From Fragum whitleyi (Eukaryota > Mollusca > Bivalvia > Cardiida > Cardiidae): a stretch of DNA of 64,000 nt. The notes beneath the pieces were generated by a model. It was given only the letters and a program-made list of their open reading frames with translations. It was not told the DNA's origin and made no database searches. Positions 59,801-64,000 of this stretch are shown here, in pieces; position 1 is the first letter of the stretch; every line of letters begins with the position of its first letter. The DNA is taken from contig OX411543.1 in the NCBI GenBank assembly GCA_948146395.1, positions 34,987,058 through 35,051,057 on the forward strand. Reading direction: 5' to 3'. The translations under genes were made by a program, and so were the position numbers.

Positions 59801-62702
59801 AGATAAGAATTAAGCTAGATAAGATTTTTAAGACATCAAGTCATGTCATAATGATTGATTTTTATACGCCGCCGGAGGCGGACGTATATTGGTGTCATCT
59901 TCTCCGTCCATCCATCCGTCCGTACGTCCATCCGTCCGTCCATCCGTCCTTACGTCTGTCCACTTTTCTTGTCAACGCAACTCCTCCTAAGTTTCTGGCT
60001 GATCTTGAAACTTGGTCAATGTTATCACCTCAATTGGTAGATGTGCATGAAGGAAGGATTTTATGGTTCATTGATTTTTGCCTGAGTTATGCCCCTTAAA
60101 AACTTAGTCTCTGTGTCCACTTTTCTTGTCAACGCAACTCCTCCTAAGTTTCTGGCTGGATCTTCTTGAAACTTGGTCAATGTTATCACCTCAATTGGTA
60201 GATGTGCATGAAGGAAGGATTTTATGGTTCGTTGATTTTTGCCTGAGTTATGCCCCTTAAAAACTTAGTCTCTGTGTCCACTTTTCTTGTCAACGCAACT
60301 CCTCCTAAGTTTCTGGCTGGATCTTCTTGAAACTTGGTCAATGTTATCACCTCAATTGGTAGATGTGCATGAAGGAAGGATTGTATGGTTCGTTGATTTT
60401 TGCCTGAGTTATGCCCCTTAAAAAACTTAGTCTCTGGGGCTTATTGCCTCAGTTATGCCCCCTTAAGGTAACTGCGGACAGATAACATAGTCGAATTTTC
60501 GACTTTCTTAAAATCTCACAATAATTTCTGAGATTTAAATTTGAAGTGCGGAAATTAGCGAACTCGCAATGAAAAGGGTCTGAAGCTCGTTCTTTTGACG
60601 TCGTGACGTCATAAAGGGGCCAACCCCTTTTCGACCTGCCAAAATCATTATTTGCAAATATTTTCTGAATAAATCGGCCGATTTTCACGAAAAAAGTTTC
60701 ATTTTGAAAGTCCAAGAACGCCCGATCTATTCGTTTAATTTCTGTGAACATTCAATTAGAGAATTAGGCCCGAAACGCTAACTTATTTGCGAATTTTTAG
60801 ATTTGACGTTCCTTTTTTCATTTCATTTTTTTGCAAATAAGTAGAAATTTCTCAAAATTTCGTCCGGTGACCTATGCTGATTTTTTGTTATTTTGTAGCG
60901 AAAAGAATATGCTTTGCTTTAATCAAATAAAAATTATATGTTTTCGGGTTAGATTTTTTATTAAATTCGATTTTGTGAAGTTGTTGGAACAGTTTTTGTC
61001 GAATTCGACGTCGCACTAAAACCAATGGTACTATGCTTATTTGGCGCCTATCTCCGTGCAATAACGTATTCTAAAATACTTGAAATTAAGGTTTATCGTA
61101 AAATATAGGATTCCAAAGTATTAAATCTGAATGTGATTTTAAGAAATACAAAAATTCATCTAAGTTTTATCCATCTAAAAAGACAGCTTTTGTGATCATT
61201 TGACGCGACGTTGAAATATCCTTTGATATGCGATATCCTCGCGGAATCGAATTTTACAAAAAAATCTAATCCGAAGACACATGTTTTTTATTTCAAATTT
61301 CTTCAGCGGAATGGTTTGGCAGCAACATATCTAAATTTCAGAATAGGTCACCGGACAAAATTTCGAGAAAAAGGGCAATATTTGCAGTGACTGTCCTCGA
61401 AAACAGCAACGCAGAAGGCATTAACATTTAATACGTTACACTTAATTGTATTTTCTTACACTTATATCTTCATATCAATAAAACATAACACCAGGCGTCT
61501 TTAAACGAAGCAAATGGCGTTTACGGGATGAAATTCGGCTCACTATTTCCGAAAAAATGGACAATTACTGATTTTGGTCCCTAAAATAGGGGTCGGTCCC
61601 TTGATGACGTCATGACGTCAACTCTACGTTATGAAACTCCTTATTATGACTGAAATATGAAAGCGGGTACTTGAAAGTTCAGTTTTATCGCATTAGGTAT
61701 GATTTGCAGACAATTTAAAATTTGGACCAAAAATGGCCCTCTATGTGTCCGCAGTTACCTTAAAATTTAGTCTCTGGGGCTTATTGAAATTGCAGCCTTG
61801 TGAATGCAACTCTTCCTAAGTTTCTGGCTGGATCTAAATGAAACTTGGTGGATGTTATAACCGAAATTGGTAGATGAGCATGAAGTAAGGATTTTATGGT
61901 TCATTAATTTTACCCTAAATTATGCCCCCTTAAAACTTATTGAAATTGCAGCCTTTTGAACGCAACTCCTCCTTACTTTTTGTCTTTATTTAAATGAAAC
62001 TTGGTCAATGTCATCACCATAATTTGTAGATGTACATGGATCAAGGATTTCATGGCTCATTTATTTCACTGAATTATGCCCCCTTAAAATTTAGTGTCTG
62101 CGGCTTATTGAAATTGCAGCCATGTGAAGGCAACTCCTCCTAACTTTTTGTCTTGATTTAAAAGAAACTTGGCCATTTTGAATTTGGTTCTGTCAAAATA
62201 AGTAGTGTCTACAATTATTTTCGTAAAACAGCAGCAAAGTGGCGGCATATTTTGTGACGATGGCACTCTTGTTGATAATTTGAGTGAAAACATTTGACGT
62301 CATCACGACCCCTCATTTAAGCCAGTGCCTAGCAAGCTTTGTTTCCTTTTCAATTCCTTATTTCGATTTCTTTAGATTCTTATTTAGCAGCTTAAAATCT
62401 CGCTCTTCCAAATGCTTTATCTGAAAAATCTTAATGAGAATCTTAAAAATCTCTCTCTAACAAACACATTTCGAAAGGCTGATTTTATTTCCCCTGTTTA
62501 AATTACAGAGCCTCAGCCTATTCTGCAGTGTACAAATGGTCGATTGACTGCCAGTTTTAGCACAGTTAGGGACATTCATTTAGAGCGTAAACACCTAACT
62601 ATACTCTACAGCTATAATGGTTCATGTAATCTTGTATGGGGAAACTCCACCACAGATTTATCGATAGGAATACCGTTTGACGAGTGTGGGACACGTAGGG
62701 TT
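35811..62702 (+). CDS. 5' part of SRCR-SRCR-ZP protein gene (DMBT1-like), 6 exons
   Basis: Join: 35811-35883, 36505-36646, 38311-38558, 44745-44901, 46475-46671, 62509-62702; 1011 nt, 337 codons, open at the right edge. All junctions are in phase with GT-AG signals. Signal peptide at residues 1-22; SRCR 1 at about 26-128; Thr/Pro linker at about 129-154 ([15 protein letters not shown]); SRCR 2 at about 161-265; ZP domain from about 275. SRCR domains bind microbial or glycan ligands in many scavenger receptors, and ZP domains polymerise secreted or surface proteins. Together they suggest a DMBT1/hensin-like mucosal or epithelial surface protein, possibly immune (inference). Each SRCR is split over two exons and has six core cysteines, as in group A. 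Confidence 0.85.
36076..36128. repeat. Poly(C) tracts
   Basis: Three runs of C (15, 10 and about 16 nt) are separated by TACTTAGTGA and T. They lie 190 bp inside intron 1 of the SRCR-ZP gene. Such tracts are prone to slippage and could form i-motif or G4 structures on the opposite strand. Their length in this assembly may be unreliable. Confidence 0.8.
36505..36646 (+). CDS. SRCR-ZP gene exon 2: SRCR 1, first half
   Basis: A 142-nt exon with acceptor TGATAAG and donor GTAAGT. It encodes [20 protein letters not shown], then [20 protein letters not shown] and CRQLGHS. RL.G......GRVEV, WGTVCDD and VCRQLG are the diagnostic SRCR motifs. It ends in phase 2. Confidence 0.92.
37689..37928. mobile_element. 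GAGCCAGTGCGTGACATTTCC inverted-repeat MITE
   Basis: The left end GAGCCAGTGCGTGACATTTC CAACAATTTCA is mirrored by TGAAATTGTTGGAAATGCTA CACACTGGCTTAA. The same terminal sequence occurs at 6610 and, amplified as a satellite, at 12340-12775. Confidence 0.75.
38026..38253. mobile_element. CCCTTGTCATGCTGAA-type MITE next to SRCR exon 3
   Basis: CCCTCGTCATGCTGAATAAA at the left and TTCAGCATGACAAGGG at the right, with TTAA at 38254-38257. The inner hairpin is around GCACATATGTGC. The right end is only 57 bp from the acceptor of SRCR exon 3, so the branch-point region of that intron lies in or beside transposon sequence. Confidence 0.8.
38311..38558 (+). CDS. SRCR-ZP gene exon 3: SRCR 1, second half, and linker
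   Basis: A 248-nt exon, acceptor TTAACTTCAG, donor [26 protein letters not shown] is the canonical SRCR centre (IW.DDV.C.G.E..L..C), then [12 protein letters not shown] ends the domain. It continues with [20 protein letters not shown], a Thr/Pro linker likely to be O-glycosylated, and ends in phase 1. Confidence 0.93.
38620..38897 (+). repeat. Dispersed AGCTCAGTTGTTTT repeat
   Basis: It starts GAGCTCAGTTGTTTTCAGAG and ends CACCTGTAGGCAGTGCTCTT. It shares the CCAGACTATCAAGAGGGATA block with 20299-20574. Confidence 0.6.
39115..39309. mobile_element. CCCTTGTCATGCTGAA-type MITE, shortened
   Basis: CCCTTGCCATGCTTAACCCAG at the left and TTATTCAGCATGACAAT at the right. The central hairpin is partly deleted, leaving about 195 bp compared with 239 bp in full copies. 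Confidence 0.65.
39417..39544. mobile_element. GGTAGTG-type palindromic MITE, worn
   Basis: TTAA at 39413-39416, then GGTAGTGTACATGTTATAGT. The right arm reads GGTGCATTACC followed by TTAC. The core AACACTGTTAAAGTT is kept. Confidence 0.65.
40595..41650 (+). repeat. Dispersed repeat with about 150-180-bp tandem units
   Basis: It begins TTAGCTCCATTGGCTGAAAG with TCCATCGTTTGTCCATCCGT. It then carries five or six diverged units with ATGGATATCAACCAAATTTC, GGAATGATCCTTGAGTGAAC and TTGTGATCGGATGAAAAATA, at starts near 40855, 41010, 41185, 41350 and 41515. It lies in intron 3 of the SRCR-ZP gene. Confidence 0.7.
41884..42113. mobile_element. CCCTTT-type MITE
   Basis: TTAA at 41880-41883, then CTCTTTCCTGTACAATGTCT. 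The right end AAACAGGAAAAGG is followed by TTTA. The palindromic core has worn (AAAATGATAAATTGCTTTTA... CTTCTCATCTTCCCACAATA). Confidence 0.6.
42836..43130. mobile_element. Probable CCCTTT-type MITE, decayed
   Basis: TTAACCCATTGCCAGATGAC at the left and the family core (GAAAACATTATGAACAGTGA AGAAATTGC...TTTCTTCATG) near 42940-42995. The right end is not clear. A 15-nt T run follows the core. Confidence 0.4.
43131..44113. other. Intronic stretch, nothing recognised
   Basis: AT-rich part of intron 3 of the SRCR-ZP gene. No domain, RNA or repeat boundary could be supported. The short open frames lack recognisable motifs. Confidence 0.45.
44114..44337. mobile_element. GGGACCATCTGGG-type MITE
   Basis: The left end GTGACCTGTCACGCAAAAAG GGACCATCTGGGA is mirrored by CTAGATGGTCCTTTTTTGTG TGATGGGTCAC. 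These are among the longest terminal repeats preserved in this family. Confidence 0.8.
44745..44901 (+). CDS. SRCR-ZP gene exon 4: SRCR 2, first half
   Basis: A 157-nt exon with acceptor TTCCTTCAG and donor GTAAGT. It encodes [20 protein letters not shown], then [20 protein letters not shown] and VCRMLCY. WGNICD matches SRCR WGTVCD, and VCRMLCY replaces VCRQLG with an extra cysteine where Gly is normal. It ends in phase 2. Confidence 0.88.
44974..45195. mobile_element. CCCTTT-type MITE flanked by TTAA
   Basis: A 222-bp element from CCCTTTCCTG to CAGCAAAGGG with TTAA at 44970-44973 and 45196-45199. The core palindrome GTGTGGAAAATGAAGAAATT GC...GCAATTTCTTCTTTTTTC ACA is well kept. It starts only 72 bp after the donor of exon 4. 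Confidence 0.85.
45700..45856. mobile_element. GGTAGTGGACC-type MITE, diverged
   Basis: TTAA at 45696-45699, then GATAGTGGACCCATGATAGT. The right arm is CTATTATAGATCCACTACC. It is more diverged than other copies. Confidence 0.65.
45862..46005. mobile_element. Small inverted-repeat element (GATGAAGAAAG... ends)
   Basis: GATGAAGAAAGTTTTTGTTG and TATGGAGGTATGAATCTGAA are mirrored by GTTTCACACCTCCATAAAAC and TATTATCTTCGTATC. Internal GTGTGTATAC resembles the core near 56880-56920. Confidence 0.5.
46059..46131 (+). tRNA. tRNA-Asp(GTC)-like sequence
   Basis: 73 nt fold as a cloverleaf. Acceptor GCTGTCA pairs along all seven positions with TGGTGGC (allowing G-U), followed by discriminator A. The D arm is TGC-AGTTGGTAGT-GCA. 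The anticodon arm TTGGA-CTGTCAA-TCTAG reads anticodon GTC. The T arm CCGGG-TTTGATC-CCCAA has only three good pairs. A-box and B-box (GGTTTGATCCC) promoters are visible. The weak T stem and many G-U pairs suggest a pseudogene or SINE head more than a working tRNA. It lies in intron 4 of the SRCR-ZP gene. Confidence 0.55.
46475..46671 (+). CDS. SRCR-ZP gene exon 5: SRCR 2, second half
   Basis: A 197-nt exon, acceptor TTCCACAG, donor GTAAGT. It encodes [20 protein letters not shown], then [20 protein letters not shown] and [18 protein letters not shown], ..C and the closing VTC follow the SRCR pattern. The usual IW.DDV segment is replaced by [11 protein letters not shown] and NNS are possible N-glycosylation sites. 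It ends in phase 1. Confidence 0.9.
48283..48521. mobile_element. CCCTTGTCATGCTGAA MITE, intact
   Basis: A 239-bp copy with perfect 16-bp ends CCCTTGTCATGCTGAA / TTCAGCATGACAAGGG and TTAA on both sides (48279-48282 and 48522-48525). It has the central hairpin around GCACATATGTGC. It is the reference copy of the family. Confidence 0.9.
48622..49458 (+). repeat. TTAGCTCCACTGGCC...GGCCTCTTGTTTG dispersed repeat
   Basis: It starts TTAGCTCCACTGGCCAAAGG with TGTCTGTCTGTCTGC. It has units around ATTGGCCAGATATCAATGAA ACTTGGCATG and ends CCCTCAAGGGCCTCTTGTTTG. It is related to 40595-41650. Confidence 0.65.
49459..50900. other. Intronic stretch, nothing recognised
   Basis: It lies inside the 4.0-kb TCGAGGG structure. 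A 118-codon open frame on the minus strand (49865-50221) shows no recognisable domain. A short direct repeat CTCTTAAAAATCCAGAAGAG occurs twice near 50752-50803. Confidence 0.4.
51218..51299. repeat. (AAT)n-rich microsatellite
   Basis: An imperfect AATAATAATGATAATAATAA tract with A runs. It produces a spurious isoleucine-rich open frame on the minus strand. Confidence 0.85.
51353..51622. mobile_element. GGGACCATCTGGG-type MITE, diverged
   Basis: GGGACCCGTAACATGAAAAG GTACCATCTGGGTGC at the left and CATCCAGATGGTCCCAATTG at the right. The inner part is AT-rich and diverged, with A runs at 51420-51450. Confidence 0.65.
52208..52926 (+). mobile_element. GGGGGTATA-ended microsatellite-coupled element
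   Basis: It begins TATACCCCCCACCTACGAAG, has a (GTCTGTCT)/(GTCCGTCC) array at about 52255-52315, and about three units of about 155 bp with TTTCCGGACTCTAACTCAAG and AGGTCAAAGGTCAAGGTCAC. It ends GGGGGGTATAAGTCCGCTCT GCGACAGTTCTAGTT. It is in opposite orientation to 29333-30222. Confidence 0.75.
53296..53668 (-). pseudogene. Penelope-like element fragment (GIY-YIG endonuclease)
   Basis: The minus-strand frame reads [38 protein letters not shown], later [22 protein letters not shown] and [35 protein letters not shown] is the GIY-YIG endonuclease motif found at the C-terminus of Penelope-like retroelements, with the usual EHF..PGHS segment and closing P.GMN. The reverse transcriptase is absent here, and a MITE (53674-53938) starts directly at the truncated end. 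This is a dead fragment in intron 5 of the SRCR-ZP gene. Confidence 0.85.
53674..53938. mobile_element. GGGACCATCTGGG-type MITE
   Basis: GAGACCTGTCACACAAAAAG AGACCATCTGGGAAGTGC at the left, TTTCCAGATGTCCCTTTTGG CACGACAGGTCAG at the right. It contains GTAGGACTGCGCAATTTGCG as in other copies. It abuts the Penelope-like fragment. Confidence 0.75.
54451..59334. mobile_element. 4.9-kb inverted-repeat transposon carrying a decayed intron-containing gene
   Basis: The left end TGAGCCGCGTCAAGTTAAAA TGGGACTTATCGTA is the inverse, with one mismatch, of the right end TACGATAAGACCCATTTTAA CTTGACGCGGCTCA. The match may run to AATTGAGCC on both sides. The flanks ATTATAAT and ATTGATAA are similar but not identical, so the target duplication is unresolved. 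The only substantial coding content is the pseudogene at 54538-58723. A TCGAGGG-like CAACACTGT...ACAGTGTTG patch (about 57208-57235) sits in the middle. Confidence 0.85.
54538..58723 (+). pseudogene. Transposase-like gene of an uncharacterised QNKN-motif family, broken
   Basis: Probable exons: 54538-54588 ([17 protein letters not shown]), 55120-55219 ([20 protein letters not shown]), 55748-56781, 57371-57473, 58282-58723. Recognisable segments in order: [142 protein letters not shown] recall the same order in a large family of uncharacterised animal proteins (DUF7869-type, label from memory) suspected to be transposases. Damage: TGA at 55921, TAG at 55972, a frameshift near 56670, TAG at 56712, loss of the segment before QNKN (including the expected HADNC), and TAG at 58481. 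No functional protein is expected. Confidence 0.75.
59463..59533. repeat. GCTCAGCATG hairpin element, third copy
   Basis: TAGCTCAGCATGAAACAGTT GTAACTGCC, loop TATATGTTTATA, then GGCAGTAACAACTGGTTCAT GCTGAGCCA. It is the most symmetric copy and shows that the full element is inverted from end to end. Confidence 0.75.
59861..62275 (+). mobile_element. GCCGCCGGAGGCGGACGTATA element with tandem units, split by a nested insertion
   Basis: It starts GCCGCCGGAGGCGGACGTAT ATTGG, followed by a (CCATCCGTCCGTAC)-type microsatellite (59906-59960). About three units of about 150 bp (CACTTTTCTTGTCAACGCAA CTCCTCCTAAG...) follow, and it ends GATGGCACTCTTGTT. A second copy is at 20776-21392. The 1293-bp insertion at 60467-61759 interrupts it. 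Confidence 0.8.
60467..61759. mobile_element. 1293-bp foldback element inserted at TTAA
   Basis: The ends GGTAACTGCGGACA and TGTCCGCAGTTACC are perfect inverses, with TTAA duplicated outside (60463-60466 and 61760-61763). Symmetry extends inward: GACGTCGTGACGTCATAAAG GGGCC against the inverse of CCCTTGATGACGTCATGACG TC, and TCCGGTGACCTATGCTGA against TAGGTCACCGGA. The homologous repeat at 21020-21030 has a single TTAA with no insert. There is no transposase frame; the 100-codon open frame has no recognisable domain. Confidence 0.9.
62509..62702 (+). CDS. SRCR-ZP gene exon 6: start of zona pellucida domain
   Basis: A 194-nt exon, acceptor AAATTACAG, donor GTAAGT. It encodes [20 protein letters not shown], then [20 protein letters not shown] and [15 protein letters not shown]. 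The C....LTASF start, the central C and IPFDECGT are the N-terminal ZP (ZP-N) signature with conserved cysteines. It ends in phase 0; the rest of the ZP domain and any membrane anchor lie to the right. Confidence 0.88.
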
Positions 62703-63004
62703 GTAAGTATAATCAGGGCTGGAGGTTATAAAACTATTCTCATTCTCAACTGAGAATTTTCTCAAATTCAACTTTAGATAAAAGCTTTAATTCTGTTGTG
62801 ATACTATAATAAATGCATGGAAAATAAAAGATGATATTAATAGGTTTTTATAAATAACCACTTATTAATGTTATCTTCGTTATATACCATGTACATTTAT
62901 TAAGATTTTAAGTTTGAGAAAATTTGTAGTTAAGAATGAGAAAAGTTTTATGATCTCAGGCTCAGATAACTCAGTTGTAAAGAAGAGAGGGTGTTGATAA
63001 TTTA

Positions 63005-63246
63005 CCCTTGTCATGCTGAACCTAGAATATTCCTGCTTTGATAGGAGGTATAGTATAAGATCAGCCTGCACCTACGTTCAGTCTGATCTTAGTCTACACC
63101 ACATGTTTGACCCCTTTCAAGGCAGAGTTGTTCATTAGATTAATTTTAAAAACTAGAAATAGCCCTACACCCTCGGATTTCAGGACTTTCGGTACTTTGA
63201 TTTGAGTGCAATTCTGAAAGAGGATTTTAATTCAGCATGACAAGGG
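63005..63246. mobile_element. CCCTTGTCATGCTGAA MITE
   Basis: CCCTTGTCATGCTGAACCTA at the left (preceded by TTTA) and TTCAGCATGACAAGGG at the right, followed by TTAA (63247-63250). The inner hairpin region AGATCAGCCTGCACC...CAGTCTGATCT is slightly worn. Confidence 0.85.
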
Positions 63247-63250
63247 TTAA

Positions 63251-64000
63251 GATGATAGTGATGGATTGCTAGCCCTGCTCCTTGATCCCCAATATGGCTG
63301 TCTGCTTCAAACATTTATACTTTTTGTCAGCATAATATATGGTTGTGGACATGGTAGAATCAACAAATCATTGGTGCAAACCCTAAATGTCATAATTACA
63401 GCTTTGTAAAAAATCGCAACCACTTTTAAAACATTGGTCACCAATTTTGGTTGATGATATGACCTGTGTTGGGGGTTTGAATAAACTAATTGAATATCTT
63501 TAATATCACAAAGGTGTTAATACACTAGTGGAATAACTGTGCAAATGAGTTATGAACCTATAGCAATGTTACATTTTTATTGTTAAAATGACATCATAAT
63601 GTATTTACTGATGTCTTTTGCAAACAGTAATAAATGTTTCCCACTAAACTTGAATCAATGAATTTCTAAAATTTCTTTTGATTTATCAAAAAATATTTGG
63701 TCATATTTTAAATAGAATATCAAATTTTTGCTGGTAAAAAATCAAATTTATTAAACTTGTCGTGTAGATTAAATAAAAGCTCAGCAAAGCCTAACCCTAA
63801 CCCTTTTTTCTGTTTATAGATAATTCATTTAGTAAACTTGGGTTTTCATGACCAATCATTCAGTATTCTCTATTTCTATTTCTTTAAAAAAAAATGAAAT
63901 ACATTTCTGTCAAACATTATTGAATTTTGATATACTTTTTAGTGAGTGTCTTAAAGTAATTGAAGTGATAGAGACCCCTGGTGTCATATCAAGGGTTTGG
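63251..64000. other. Intronic stretch, nothing recognised
   Basis: AT-rich sequence in intron 6 of the SRCR-ZP gene. No further ZP exon was found before the window edge. Two CCCTAA units near 63790 are too short to count as a telomeric tract. Confidence 0.5.

Noticed and set aside
63785..63805. CCTAACCCTAACCC telomere-like sequence
   Set aside because: Only about two units. This is far too short for an interstitial telomeric tract and is expected by chance in AT-rich repeat-dense DNA.

Overview
The window looks like nuclear DNA of a bivalve mollusc. It is AT-rich, has small exons with GT-AG introns of up to about 16 kb, and is packed with short inverted-repeat transposons, tRNA-derived SINEs and the 'GTCCGTCC / GACGGACAGAC' microsatellite-coupled repeats typical of bivalve genomes. 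The species cannot be fixed from sequence alone. Nothing prokaryotic was seen.

Two divergent host genes cover most of the window. On the minus strand (2433-31757) lies the 5' part of a cell-surface receptor gene. Eight exons join in perfect phase and encode a signal peptide, four cysteine-rich EGF/furin-like exons, a fibronectin-III domain split over two exons and a Thr/Pro linker; the gene runs off the left edge. The layout fits a molluscan receptor-type tyrosine phosphatase ectodomain, but the phosphatase domains are not in view. On the plus strand (35811-62702) six exons, again phase-consistent, encode a signal peptide, two group-A-like SRCR domains and the start of a zona pellucida (ZP) domain (DMBT1-like); this gene runs off the right edge. 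About 4 kb separates the two start codons.

The rest is mostly mobile DNA. Several inverted-repeat families sit between TTAA sites, as piggyBac-type elements do: GGTAGTGGAC (about 150 bp), CCCTTGTCATGCTGAA (about 240 bp), CCCTTTCC/G (about 220 bp), and long near-palindromes of 972 and 1293 bp. Two insertions have a readable empty site elsewhere in the window. There is also a 1.95 kb foldback element with 718-bp arms and an exact 8-bp target duplication; two multi-kb structures that share TCGAGGG ends and subterminal CAACACTGTTGTAAC arrays; a non-LTR retrotransposon tail; a Penelope-like GIY-YIG fragment; a SINE with a target duplication; and a 4.9 kb inverted-repeat transposon (54451-59334) with a decayed, intron-containing gene of a little-characterised transposase-like family.

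Repeat activity has touched the receptor gene itself. One EGF exon has two broken intronic copies, and the splice-acceptor end of another exon has been tandemly copied about five times at 82-bp spacing. Exon calls rest on conceptual splicing by eye, without transcripts or database searches.
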